NCBI RefSeq assembly: GCF_000797465.1
Contig: NZ_JSWG01000001.1
Location: forward strand, 124,001-188,000
Length of the DNA: 64,000 bases
Source: Psychroserpens jangbogonensis
GTDB lineage: Bacteria; Bacteroidota; Bacteroidia; Flavobacteriales; Flavobacteriaceae
Reading direction: 5' to 3'
Shown: positions 46,713-55,673 of the stretch, one piece after another
Layout of the letters: every line of letters begins with the position of its first letter
How positions within the stretch are numbered: the first letter of the stretch is position 1
Program-made: the position numbers and the translations under genes
The notes under the pieces: model-generated
Seen by the model: the letters and a program-made list of their open reading frames with translations, nothing else
What the model was told of the DNA's origin: nothing
Database searches by the model: none

Positions 46713-47657
46713 TTATAGTAAGCCTCTACCTACTTTATTGAATTTATTTTCGGCTTTATAATCTTTAACAATTTTATCTAAAATACCGTTAATGAAATTA
46801 CTACTTTTTGGAGTAGAATATTCTTTGGCAATTTCGAGATACTCATTAATTGTCACTTTAACTGGAATGGATGGAAATTTCTGAAATTCACAGATAGCCA
46901 TTTGCATTAAGACAGTATCTATTTGTGTAATTCGTTCAGAATCCCAATTCTTAGTTTTGGAAGCTATTTCTGTACTGAAAGTACTTTGATTCAAAATAGT
47001 CTTTTTTAGCAAGTCCACACCAAAATCTCGGTCATCTTCATCCTTAAAGAGTTTTGGAAGGAAGTGTTTTTCTGATGTTGATGGCTTAAGCTTCTTGAAA
47101 AGCTTAAGTATACTTGTATTAACTACAGGAATATCATCTAGCCATGTCAGTTTTTTATCTTCAAAATAATCGTAGAGCTTATCGTTTGGCGCTATAATAT
47201 CTTCAAATATGGAAATGATGAAGTTTTTATCTTCTTTGAATGTAGATACTGAAGTCGACATGTACTCTTTGTAAAGATCACTCTCATTAATGGCTTTAAA
47301 TGTAATGTCTACGTATTCAAAATCAAGATACCAAGGATTTAGTTTACGATGTTCTAATTCTGCTTTTAGTGCTTCATTAGCGCTAAGCATCATCAAAACT
47401 TCATTCTTAAGAAATTTCAGATTTGGATTTTTTTCAGCTTGAGTCGCCAAAAACTTTTTCTGAGTCTTATTTTGATGATCTTCTGCCTTTTTATGAACCT
47501 CAATAATTAAAGACAATATGCTCAGATAGAGATCATACATACTGTTTAAACTATTATTAAGAAAGTTGTCACTTACTTTTAAATCTTCACTCTCGTTTCC
47601 TTTAAAAGCGTAGAGTGCTTGCATGACCTTAATACGTATATGTCTTCTATTTAACAT
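46713..47657 (-). CDS. nusB: Transcription antitermination factor NusB
   Basis: A 314-residue NusB of the long Bacteroidota type. The N-terminal MLNRRHIRIKVMQALYAFKG and C-terminal KVTINEYLEIAKEYSTPKSS plus FINGILDKI are NusB signatures; the insert between them is lineage specific. NusB binds boxA RNA with NusE to drive rRNA antitermination. It has its own promoter and lies between leucine dehydrogenase and DUF1573. Confidence 0.94.
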   Translation of the reverse strand: MLNRRHIRIKVMQALYAFKGNESEDLKVSDNFLNNSLNSMYDLYLSILSLIIEVHKKAEDHQNKTQKKFLATQAEKNPNLKFLKNEVLMMLSANEALKAELEHRKLNPWYLDFEYVDITFKAINESDLYKEYMSTSVSTFKEDKNFIISIFEDIIAPNDKLYDYFEDKKLTWLDDIPVVNTSILKLFKKLKPSTSEKHFLPKLFKDEDDRDFGVDLLKKTILNQSTFSTEIASKTKNWDSERITQIDTVLMQMAICEFQKFPSIPVKVTINEYLEIAKEYSTPKSSNFINGILDKIVKDYKAENKFNKVGRGLL

Positions 47658-47721
47658 GAAAAGAACTTTAAATAATAACGTTTAGTAATTATATGATGTT
47701 GACGCTATAAATAACGTGAGG

Positions 47722-47753
47722 CAAAAATACTATAATTTTAAGAGTTAGAACAA
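47722..47753 (-). promoter_or_regulatory. Promoter TTG-N21-TATTTTTG of nusB
   Basis: TTG (47753-47751) and an exact TATTTTTG box (47729-47722), 65 bases before nusB. The -33 part overlaps the end of the upstream gene region. Confidence 0.5.
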
Positions 47754-48857
47754 TTATTTCCTTTGTTCTCTTTTACGTGTTTCAATACGTTCTTTAGCAA
47801 TACTTAAAGCCGCAACATTAGCAGTAACTTGACTGTTTTTTGCTCTTTCTAAGATTTCTAAAGTTGTATTGTAGATGTTTTCAGTTTTACGAACAATCTC
47901 TTGCTTATCATAATTTTCCAATTCTGCATATACGTTTATAATTCCTCCAGCATTAATTAAAAAATCTGGAGCATAAACGATACCTCTCTCTTGCAATAGA
48001 TTGCTATGCTTGTCTTCAATTGCTAATTGGTTATTAGCCGCTCCAGCAATTACCTGTGCTTTTAATTTGAAAATAGTATCATCATTAATAGTAGCTCCCA
48101 ATGCACAAGGTGCATAAATATCCATGTCTTCAGAATAAATGTCTTGACCATTATAAATGGAAACATCATACTTAGATTTCACAATTTCTAGGCGCTCTTG
48201 ATTAATATCTGCAATTGTTACATTCGCACCTTCATTAACCAAATGTTCTACAAGGGCTTCACCAACATGACCAATACCTTGAACAAATACTGATTTATCT
48301 TCTAAGACATCACTCCCAAATTTAAATTTCGCAGCTGCTTTCATTCCCATAAAAACACCGTAAGCTGTAATTGGAGATGGATTTCCAGCTCCTCCTTTAC
48401 TTTCTGAAATACCTGTAACATAAGGAGTAACTTCACGTACCAAATCCATATCGGCAGTAGTCATACCAACATCTTCTGCAGTGATATACCTTCCGTTTAA
48501 AGAATGTACAAACTCTCCAAACTTTTTCATAAGTTCAGGCGTCTTTTGTGTTTTCGCATCACCAATAATAACGGCTTTACCTCCTCCAAGATTCAATCCT
48601 GTGATAGCTGATTTAAAGGTCATCCCACGAGACAATCTCAACACATCGTTAAGAGCTTCCCATTCGTTGTTATAATTCCACATTCTTGTACCTCCAAGTG
48701 CAGGTCCTAAAACTGTGTTATGAATACCAATTATTGCTTTTAAACCAGTATCTTTGTCGTTGCAAAAAACGATTTGCTCGTGATTATCAAAGGATAATTG
48801 CCCAAAAACCGGGTCTATTTTATGAAGTTCTTTAGAACTAATAACTTCTGATGTCAT
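47754..48857 (-). CDS. Glu/Leu/Phe/Val dehydrogenase (leucine dehydrogenase type)
   Basis: A 367-residue NAD-dependent amino-acid dehydrogenase of the leucine dehydrogenase group. The catalytic Lys region is LNLGGGKAVIIGD, and the Rossmann nucleotide-binding motif is FVQGIGHVGEALVEHLVNEG. It deaminates branched-chain amino acids to 2-oxo acids. A full promoter precedes it. Together with the HMG-CoA lyase at 30 kb and the IcmF mutase, this suggests branched-chain acyl catabolism in the cell, though the genes are not adjacent. Confidence 0.93.
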   Translation of the reverse strand: MTSEVISSKELHKIDPVFGQLSFDNHEQIVFCNDKDTGLKAIIGIHNTVLGPALGGTRMWNYNNEWEALNDVLRLSRGMTFKSAITGLNLGGGKAVIIGDAKTQKTPELMKKFGEFVHSLNGRYITAEDVGMTTADMDLVREVTPYVTGISESKGGAGNPSPITAYGVFMGMKAAAKFKFGSDVLEDKSVFVQGIGHVGEALVEHLVNEGANVTIADINQERLEIVKSKYDVSIYNGQDIYSEDMDIYAPCALGATINDDTIFKLKAQVIAGAANNQLAIEDKHSNLLQERGIVYAPDFLINAGGIINVYAELENYDKQEIVRKTENIYNTTLEILERAKNSQVTANVAALSIAKERIETRKREQRK

Positions 48858-48904
48858 GTGTTTTTTATTTGAAAGCCATTTTGCAGTATATACAAAATAG
48901 CGTG

Positions 48905-48936
48905 CAAAAATAAATCAATATTAGAGTATTAACAAA
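48905..48936 (-). promoter_or_regulatory. Consensus promoter TTTG-N20-TATTTTTG of the leucine dehydrogenase gene
   Basis: TTTG at 48936-48933, a 20-base spacer and TATTTTTG at 48912-48905: a full match, about 48 bases before the start codon. Confidence 0.7.
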
Positions 48937-48989
48937 AATATAGGTGTTAAATTATACATCTGTTAACAACTTGGCGCTCCATTTTTTCA

Positions 48990-50744
48990 ATGAAGGAACT
49001 AAAACACATTAACAAATACTTTTACAAATACAGATATCGTCTTTTTTTAGGAGTTGCGATAACAATTATCGCTAAGATATTTGCGCTATTTACACCTAGA
49101 CTTATTGGAAAGTCTATTACTTTAATTTCGAAAGCCCTAAAAAACGAAATTAGCATTGACGTTTTTAAGGAGGAGCTAGCAATCAATATCATTTATTTAA
49201 TTGGAGCAGCGGTCATTGCTGGTTTATTCACATTTTTAATGCGTCAAACTCTTATTAATGTCTCTCGTTATATCGAGTTTGACTTAAAGAATGAAGTGTA
49301 TCAACAATACCAACGTTTATCTCTCAATTTTTATAAATCGAATAGAACTGGAGATTTAATGAACAGGATTAGTGAAGATGTCACTAAAGTAAGAATGTAT
49401 ACAGGTCCAGCGATTATGTACACAGTTAATATGATTACTTTATTTATTGTAGCTTTAATTTATATGCTTAGTGTTTCTCCTAAACTGACACTGTATACAA
49501 TGTTGCCCTTACCTTTTTTATCTTTTATTATATACAAATTAAGTACAGTCATAAACAAAAGGAGTACGATTGTTCAAGAGTATTTATCAAATTTATCAAC
49601 CTATACTCAAGAATCATTTAGTGGTATTTCTATCATTAAAGCTTATGGTATTGAGGACGAAAACAATTTAGCATTTAACACGCTATCAGAAGAAAGCAAG
49701 CAAAAACAAATTGACCTCACAAAGGTTCAAGCCTTGTTTTTTCCTTCAATGATTTTCCTAATTGGGATCAGTAATGTTCTAGTTGCTTACATAGGAGGAA
49801 TGCAGTATATAAATGGAGAAATTAAGGATATTGGTACAATTGCAGAGTTTTTGATTTATGTAAACATGCTAACTTGGCCAGTTGCTACAGTTGGTTGGGT
49901 GACCAATTTGGTACAACAAGCTGAGGCATCTCAAAAACGTATTAATGAATTTTTGAAACAAGAACCAGAAATTAAAAATAATACAACAGTGCAAACGGAT
50001 ATTGATGGTAATATAGATTTTAAAAATGTCACCTTTATTTATCCGGATACTAACATAAAAGCCTTGAACGCTATTTCATTTTCAATTAAAAAAGGCGAAA
50101 CATTAGCGATTTTAGGCAAGACAGGCTCTGGGAAGTCTACTATTTTAGATCTTATCGGAAGACTATACGATGTACAAGATGGTAACATCACTATTGATGG
50201 AAAAATCATAAGTCAAGTCAACTTAAACAACTTAAGAGATAGTATAGGGTACGTGCCACAAGATGCTTTTTTGTTTTCAGATACCATTGAAAACAACATC
50301 ATGTTTGGAAAAGAAGATGCTACTGAAGCCGAAGTTATTGAAGCTGCTAAAAATGCCTATGTACATAAAAACATTAAGAAATTCACAAACGGTTACAAAA
50401 CAAAATTAGGTGAACGTGGCATTACACTTTCTGGCGGTCAAAAACAACGTATTTCAATAGCTAGAGCCTTAATTAAGGCTCCTAAAATCATGTTATTTGA
50501 CGACTGTTTATCTGCCGTTGATACTGAGACTGAAGAGAAAATTTTGAGTAGCCTTAGAAAAGTGTCAGATGGAAAAACCACTATTATTGTTAGTCATCGT
50601 GTTTCTTCTGCAAAACACGCCGACAAGATTATTGTACTTGACGAAGGAAAAGTTGTTCAGAACGGAACACACGAACACTTAATTAATGTTGATGGCTACT
50701 ACAAAGAGCTCTATTTAAAACAGCTTAGCTCAAAAGAATTATAA
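48990..50744 (+). CDS. ABC exporter half-transporter (MsbA/MdlA-like)
   Basis: A 584-residue fused permease and ATPase. Six helices cover about 15-310 and the nucleotide-binding domain covers 335-580. Walker A is LGKTGSGKSTILDLIGRL, the signature is TLSGGQKQRISIARAL and Walker B is IMLFDDCLSAVD. Asp replaces the catalytic Glu after Walker B, as in the MdlA-type half of heterodimeric exporters, so a partner encoded elsewhere is possible. It diverges from the leucine dehydrogenase gene. Confidence 0.93.
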   Translation: MKELKHINKYFYKYRYRLFLGVAITIIAKIFALFTPRLIGKSITLISKALKNEISIDVFKEELAINIIYLIGAAVIAGLFTFLMRQTLINVSRYIEFDLKNEVYQQYQRLSLNFYKSNRTGDLMNRISEDVTKVRMYTGPAIMYTVNMITLFIVALIYMLSVSPKLTLYTMLPLPFLSFIIYKLSTVINKRSTIVQEYLSNLSTYTQESFSGISIIKAYGIEDENNLAFNTLSEESKQKQIDLTKVQALFFPSMIFLIGISNVLVAYIGGMQYINGEIKDIGTIAEFLIYVNMLTWPVATVGWVTNLVQQAEASQKRINEFLKQEPEIKNNTTVQTDIDGNIDFKNVTFIYPDTNIKALNAISFSIKKGETLAILGKTGSGKSTILDLIGRLYDVQDGNITIDGKIISQVNLNNLRDSIGYVPQDAFLFSDTIENNIMFGKEDATEAEVIEAAKNAYVHKNIKKFTNGYKTKLGERGITLSGGQKQRISIARALIKAPKIMLFDDCLSAVDTETEEKILSSLRKVSDGKTTIIVSHRVSSAKHADKIIVLDEGKVVQNGTHEHLINVDGYYKELYLKQLSSKEL

Positions 50745-50747
50745 TTA

Positions 50748-50782
50748 TTTGTTGCTTACTATACTTTTTTTTTAGATTTTTG
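50748..50782 (+). promoter_or_regulatory. Promoter TTTG-N21-TAGATTTTTG of the PUR protein gene
   Basis: TTTG (50748-50751) and a near-consensus box beginning at 50773 lie about 35 bases before the start codon. Confidence 0.45.
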
Positions 50783-50816
50783 AAGCACTAACAACTCAAA
50801 AAATTAAAAATTAGCT

Positions 50817-51227
50817 ATGAGTGATCACGGAATGATGGAGAAAGAAGAAATTTTCTCAAAAGTATTAAGAGCAGGAAGACGAACTTACTTCTTTGATGTA
50901 AGATCAACCAAAGCTGGCGATTACTACCTAACAATTACAGAAAGTAAAAAATTCACAAATGATGATGGATCTTTCCATTATAAAAAACACAAAATCTATC
51001 TCTACAAAGAAGATTTTAATGAATTTAATGAGATCCTAAAAGAGATGACAGATTATATCATTTCAGAAAAAGGTGATGAAGTTATAAGTGAAAGACATCA
51101 AAAAGATTTCAAAAAAGAAGATTATAACTCATCTAGTGATGATGCAGCTGAAGGCGGAGAATCTATGGATGATTCTAACTCTGATTCTGCAGATAAGTTT
51201 ACAGATATCAATTTTGAAGACATATAG
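50817..51227 (+). CDS. DUF3276/PUR family nucleic-acid-binding protein
   Basis: A 136-residue protein. Residues about 8-85 are a PUR-alpha-like domain (EIFSKVLRAGRRTYFFDVRS and HKIYLYKEDFNEFNEIL), known in Bacteroidota and Borrelia as a dimeric DNA/RNA-binding Whirly-like fold. The tail (about 90-136) is acidic and Ser/Asp rich and probably disordered. It is monocistronic and ends at a strong terminator. Confidence 0.92.
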   Translation: MSDHGMMEKEEIFSKVLRAGRRTYFFDVRSTKAGDYYLTITESKKFTNDDGSFHYKKHKIYLYKEDFNEFNEILKEMTDYIISEKGDEVISERHQKDFKKEDYNSSSDDAAEGGESMDDSNSDSADKFTDINFEDI

Positions 51228-51252
51228 TCTACTCTTTTGTTAAAACACACTT

Positions 51253-51283
51253 AAACCGTTACTTTCTCGTAGCGGTTTTTTTT
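51253..51283 (+). terminator. Intrinsic terminator after the PUR gene
   Basis: 10-bp stem AAACCGTTAC/GTAGCGGTTT with one G-U pair, a 6-nt loop and T8. Confidence 0.85.
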
Positions 51284-51318
51284 ATTTTTATACGCTTATA
51301 ACATCAATTACCTATTTT

Positions 51319-53823
51319 ATGAGATTTATTCTATTCGTTCTCGCATTAAGTTGTTTTTCATTACATGCACAAACAACTACAGATTTATCCTATTACCTTC
51401 CTCAAAACACAACTTACAATTCTGAAATACCAACGCCTGAGTCTGTTATAGGTCATCAGGTAGGAGAATGGCATGTTACACATGATAAGTTAGTGCAATA
51501 CATGCAAGTTTTGTCGAAGGCTTCAGATCGAATTAATATTGAAAACAGAGGTGTTACTTTTGAAGACAGACCACTACTTCTATTAACCATAACATCTCCA
51601 AAGAACCATTCTAATATTGAAAACATAAGAACGACACATATTGCCTCAACTGAAAGTAATACCGTTGATGTTGAAAATATGCCATTAGTAGTTTATCAAG
51701 GCTTTTCCATTCATGGTAACGAAGCTAGTGGTTCAAATGCTGCACTGCTTGTTGCTTATTATTTAGCTGCAGCAGAGAGTGACGATGTTAAAGACTTATT
51801 AGACAATACGGTTGTTTTATTTGATCCTTCTTATAATCCAGATGGCCTGCAACGTTTTGCGTATTGGGCCAACACTAATAAAAGTAAAAATTTAAATCCT
51901 GACCCAAACGATCGCGAATATGATGAAGTTTGGCCTGGAGGACGCACAAATCACTATTGGTTTGATATGAACAGAGATTGGTTGCCTGTGCAATTACCAG
52001 AATCTAGAGTACGCATTAAAAGCTTTCATAAATGGTTGCCTAATATTTTAACCGATCATCATGAAATGGGAACAAATTCTACTTTCTTTTTCCAACCAGG
52101 TATTCCCTCAAGAACACACCCTTTAACACCAAAACTAAATCAAGAACTCACAAAATCTATAGGAAATTATCATGCAAAAGCATTAGATAAAATAGGTTCT
52201 TTATACTATACTGAAGAAAATTTTGATGACTTTTATTATGGGAAAGGATCTACGTTTCCAGATATTAATGGTGGAATAGGGATTTTATTTGAACAAGGTA
52301 GTTCTAGAGGTCATATGCAAGAAAGTGTTAATGGAATACTAACCTTTCCATTTACGATTCGTAATCAGTTTACAGCTGCATTATCTACTTTAGAAGCAGG
52401 TAACAACATGCGTAAAACTATTTTGCAATACCAACATGATTTTTATAAAAATGCAAGAACAGAGGCAAGCAAAGAAAATGGAAAGGCAATTGTTTTTGGA
52501 GATGAAAAGGACGCTGCAAAAACGTTTCATTTAGCAGAAATTCTGAAGCGTCATAACATTGAGTTTCATGATATAAAAAATGATTTTAAAGCAAACGGAA
52601 AACAATTCAAAAAAGGACATAGTTATATCGTTCCAAAAAATCAAAAAAACAAAAGACTCATTGACGCCATGTTTGAAAAACGCACAACGTTTCAAGATAG
52701 TCTGTTTTATGATGTATCAGCTTGGACATTTCCTTTAGCTTTCGGTTTAGATTATGCTGAAAACATATCTACTACTAATGCAGGAACAAAAGTTGAAGAC
52801 TTACAAATGAAAACTGGGTCTGTATCAGCAAAAAGCAACTATGCTTATCTTATGGAATGGCACGAGTATTATGCTCCAAAAGCATTAAACACCATTCTTG
52901 GTAGTGGATTAAGAGCAAAAGTTGGAAAGAATCAATTTACAACTAACGGTAAAACCTATGACTATGGAACCATCTTAATTCCAGTTCAAAATCAGAATAA
53001 ATCTGCGGAAGAACTGTATAAATTTTTACAAAAGGTAGCCAAAGATAGCCACCTACAAATAGATGCAGTCGCAACTGGTTTAACTAAAGGTATAGACTTA
53101 GGAAGTAGTCAGTTTAGAGCCTTATCTCAACCAAAAGTAGCCATGATCGTTGGTGAAGGTATTAGAAGTTATGATGCTGGTGAAATTTGGCATGTATTTG
53201 ATCAACGTTATGATATGCGAATCACCAAATTAGATACTAGAAACTTAAAACGGAATGATTTAAGTCGATACAATACCATTATAGTTCCAAGTGGTTCAAT
53301 TGACAAATCTGCAACAGAGAACTTGAAAAAATGGGTTGAAAATGGAGGCACATTAATAGCTTACAGAAATGCTCTGAAATGGCTAAACAGTAATGAACTA
53401 ATGAAATTAGAATTCAAAAAGACAGAGCTAATTGCTGAAAACATTTCATATGAAGAACGCGGAGATTTTAGAGGTGCTCAAGTTATTGGAGGTGCTATTT
53501 TTGAAGCAAAACAAGACCGATCTCATCCAATAAATTTTGGTTATAAAAATGATAAAATTGCGTTATTCAGAAACAATACATTGTTCCTAACTTCAGACAA
53601 ACAAAGTTATAATAACCCAATTCAATACACCAAAAATCCACTATTGAGCGGTTATATTTCAAAACAAAATTCAGATAGTTTAGCGCTTACAGTTCCATTT
53701 AAAACAATTAAGTATAAATCTGGAAAAATAATAGCATTTACAGATAATACGAATTTTAGAGCATTCTGGTATGGCACAAATAAATTATTGATGAATGCCA
53801 TCTTTTTCAGAAAAGAACTGTAG
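51319..53823 (+). CDS. M14 family zinc carboxypeptidase, secreted
   Basis: An 834-residue exported metallopeptidase. The signal peptide is followed by the M14 domain (about 45-360): zinc ligands HGNE in FSIHGNEASGSNAALLVAYY, substrate residues in SYNPDGLQRF, the third ligand in LTDHHEMGTNSTFFFQP, and the catalytic Glu in ILFEQGSSRG. The remaining 470 residues include a Rossmann-like, GATase-type segment near 590-690. Similar large M14 proteins are common in Bacteroidota and probably act on oligopeptides or muropeptides. Confidence 0.92.
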   Translation: MRFILFVLALSCFSLHAQTTTDLSYYLPQNTTYNSEIPTPESVIGHQVGEWHVTHDKLVQYMQVLSKASDRINIENRGVTFEDRPLLLLTITSPKNHSNIENIRTTHIASTESNTVDVENMPLVVYQGFSIHGNEASGSNAALLVAYYLAAAESDDVKDLLDNTVVLFDPSYNPDGLQRFAYWANTNKSKNLNPDPNDREYDEVWPGGRTNHYWFDMNRDWLPVQLPESRVRIKSFHKWLPNILTDHHEMGTNSTFFFQPGIPSRTHPLTPKLNQELTKSIGNYHAKALDKIGSLYYTEENFDDFYYGKGSTFPDINGGIGILFEQGSSRGHMQESVNGILTFPFTIRNQFTAALSTLEAGNNMRKTILQYQHDFYKNARTEASKENGKAIVFGDEKDAAKTFHLAEILKRHNIEFHDIKNDFKANGKQFKKGHSYIVPKNQKNKRLIDAMFEKRTTFQDSLFYDVSAWTFPLAFGLDYAENISTTNAGTKVEDLQMKTGSVSAKSNYAYLMEWHEYYAPKALNTILGSGLRAKVGKNQFTTNGKTYDYGTILIPVQNQNKSAEELYKFLQKVAKDSHLQIDAVATGLTKGIDLGSSQFRALSQPKVAMIVGEGIRSYDAGEIWHVFDQRYDMRITKLDTRNLKRNDLSRYNTIIVPSGSIDKSATENLKKWVENGGTLIAYRNALKWLNSNELMKLEFKKTELIAENISYEERGDFRGAQVIGGAIFEAKQDRSHPINFGYKNDKIALFRNNTLFLTSDKQSYNNPIQYTKNPLLSGYISKQNSDSLALTVPFKTIKYKSGKIIAFTDNTNFRAFWYGTNKLLMNAIFFRKEL

Positions 53824-53826
53824 TGA

Positions 53827-54162
53827 TTAAGATACTACACTACCGTTTTCAACACGATGTTCAGGATTTAAAAGTATCACATCTTTGCCATTAACTGCTC
53901 CAAGCACTAAGCATTCGCTCATGAATTTTGCAATTTGTTTTTTAGGAAAGTTAATCACAGCAACAATTTGTCGGTTGAGTAATTCTTCTTTATTATAAAG
54001 CGTAGTGATTTGAGCAGACGTCTTTTTTATTCCAAGTGTTCCAAAATCAATCGTTAGTTGATACGCTGGATTGCGAGCTTCGGGAAAATCATTGACGTCA
54101 ATAATAGTTCCAATACGTAAATCAACTTTTGTGAAGTCTTCGAAAGTTATTATATTATCCAT
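53827..54162 (-). CDS. csaA: CsaA-like tRNA-binding domain protein
   Basis: A 111-residue OB-fold protein of the tRNA-binding/EMAP II group: FTKVDLRIGTIIDVNDFPEA, IKKTSAQITTLYN and the C-terminal SECLVLGAVNGKDVILLNP. CsaA dimers have export-related chaperone activity in Bacillus and bind tRNA. It converges on the M14 gene and diverges from the thioredoxin gene. Confidence 0.92.
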   Translation of the reverse strand: MDNIITFEDFTKVDLRIGTIIDVNDFPEARNPAYQLTIDFGTLGIKKTSAQITTLYNKEELLNRQIVAVINFPKKQIAKFMSECLVLGAVNGKDVILLNPEHRVENGSVVS

Positions 54163-54182
54163 AATCTAAAAGTATAAAAAAT

Positions 54183-54737
54183 ATGGCACTTACACCATCA
54201 AATATGTTACCCTTAGGAACGACAGCTCCAGGATTCAACCTCATCAATACTATTAATAATTCGATGGTTTCATTAGGTGAGTCAAAAGGAATTAATGGCA
54301 CTATGATTATGTTCATCTGTAATCACTGCCCTTTTGTAAAACATGTCAATGTCGAATTATCGAAATTAGCTAAAGACTATATATCTAAAGGTATTAATTG
54401 CATAGCAATCTCAAGTAATGACGTAGATAATTATCCTGAAGACGCGCCTGATAAAATGAAGGAAAATGCTAAGGAACAAGATTTTATATTTCCGTATTTA
54501 CATGATGAAACACAAGATGTAGCCAAAGACTATGATGCAGCTTGTACTCCCGATTTTTATGTCTTTGATAAAGAATTAGAGCTCGTGTATCGTGGACAAT
54601 TAGATAGCTCAAGGCCAGGAAATGGAATACCAGTTACAGGCGAAGACTTACGTTTTGCAATTGATGCCATGCTTAATAAACAATCACAGGTTTCAAATCA
54701 AAAACCAAGTATTGGTTGCAATATCAAATGGAAATAA
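54183..54737 (+). CDS. Thioredoxin family (AhpC/TSA-like) protein
   Basis: A 184-residue cytosolic redoxin-like protein. It has LGTTAPGFNLINTINNSMVS at the start, the redox motif MFICNHCPFVKHV (CxxC), and ACTPDFYVFDKELELVYRGQ containing the cis-Pro region. It belongs to the peroxiredoxin-like thioredoxin group. Substrate unknown. A hairpin follows. Confidence 0.9.
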   Translation: MALTPSNMLPLGTTAPGFNLINTINNSMVSLGESKGINGTMIMFICNHCPFVKHVNVELSKLAKDYISKGINCIAISSNDVDNYPEDAPDKMKENAKEQDFIFPYLHDETQDVAKDYDAACTPDFYVFDKELELVYRGQLDSSRPGNGIPVTGEDLRFAIDAMLNKQSQVSNQKPSIGCNIKWK

Positions 54738-54763
54738 AAGAACATCTCAAACTTATATGAAAA

Positions 54764-54797
54764 ATAAATCCTATCAAATTAAATTGATAGGATTTAT
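54764..54797. terminator. Hairpin between thioredoxin and tonB genes
   Basis: 14-bp stem ATAAATCCTATCAA/TTGATAGGATTTAT with a 6-nt loop between convergent genes. The T-tract is weak, but the stem is long enough to act in both directions. Confidence 0.65.
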
Positions 54798-54848
54798 CTT
54801 ATTTAGCAGTGTGATTAGATTAATTATTCTTGTTAATATTTTTATGTC

Positions 54849-55583
54849 TTATTGTTGTCTAAACTTAAAGTGAATAGGAATACTATATGGCATATTAACT
54901 GCTCTTCCACGTTGTTTACCAGGTGTCATTTTAGGCAATAGACTTATAATTCGTTCAGCTTCTTTTTCTAAAAGTTTATCGGGACCTCTACTTCTAATTT
55001 TTGTTACTCTTCCTGTCTTATCAATTACGAACAGTACATATACTTTACCATGCATTTCTAATTCAAGTGCTCTTTCTGGATAATTAAAGTTTTTATTAAC
55101 GTGTTCCATCATTTTAGCCTGAAAACAATCTATTTGTTGTTGTCTAGTGCCACCTTCGCAACCAGGAAATACTGGAACATTTTCTATAACAGCAAATGGC
55201 ACTTCAATATCTTCATCTACCTCTTCTACATCTACATCTTCTACATCAGCAACATATTCTTCTATAGCGTCATTTTGTCCAATCTCAGAACTCTCAATAA
55301 TGGTTTCCTCAATCTCAACCTGATCTTCAACAACTTTAATATCATCTGGCACTAAAGCTGGTGGTGGAGGTGGTGGAGGTGGTGGTACATCTAAATTTAC
55401 AATTGGAATATCTGCCTCAATCATATCGTCTACTTGCACAATATCTCTTGCAGTAATATCGCTCTCGTACGTTTTATGTTCAAACATCATATACGTGATC
55501 AATAACATCAAATTCAAGCCGACAGCAAAATAGAGACTGCTATTTCTGCCTACTTCTACCTCTGGGTTCTTTTTAACTTGCAT
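54849..55583 (-). CDS. Energy transducer TonB
   Basis: A 244-residue TonB. One N-terminal helix (about 17-34) precedes a polyproline block (PPPPPPPPPALVPDD) and an acidic Val/Glu/Asp linker. The C-terminal domain (about 140-244) carries FNYPERALELEMHGKVYVLF and IDKTGRVTKIRSRGPDKLLE. TonB passes proton-motive energy to outer-membrane receptors. It lies 90 bases downstream of a TonB-dependent receptor gene on the same strand, so it may serve that receptor. Confidence 0.94.
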   Translation of the reverse strand: MQVKKNPEVEVGRNSSLYFAVGLNLMLLITYMMFEHKTYESDITARDIVQVDDMIEADIPIVNLDVPPPPPPPPPALVPDDIKVVEDQVEIEETIIESSEIGQNDAIEEYVADVEDVDVEEVDEDIEVPFAVIENVPVFPGCEGGTRQQQIDCFQAKMMEHVNKNFNYPERALELEMHGKVYVLFVIDKTGRVTKIRSRGPDKLLEKEAERIISLLPKMTPGKQRGRAVNMPYSIPIHFKFRQQ

Positions 55584-55673
55584 AACTCTTAAATTTTATA
55601 CTATGAAGTTACTGCAAGAAACCCAGAAAAAATATGACAAATATCATGTTGCCAGCATCTTCCAAAATTGATG

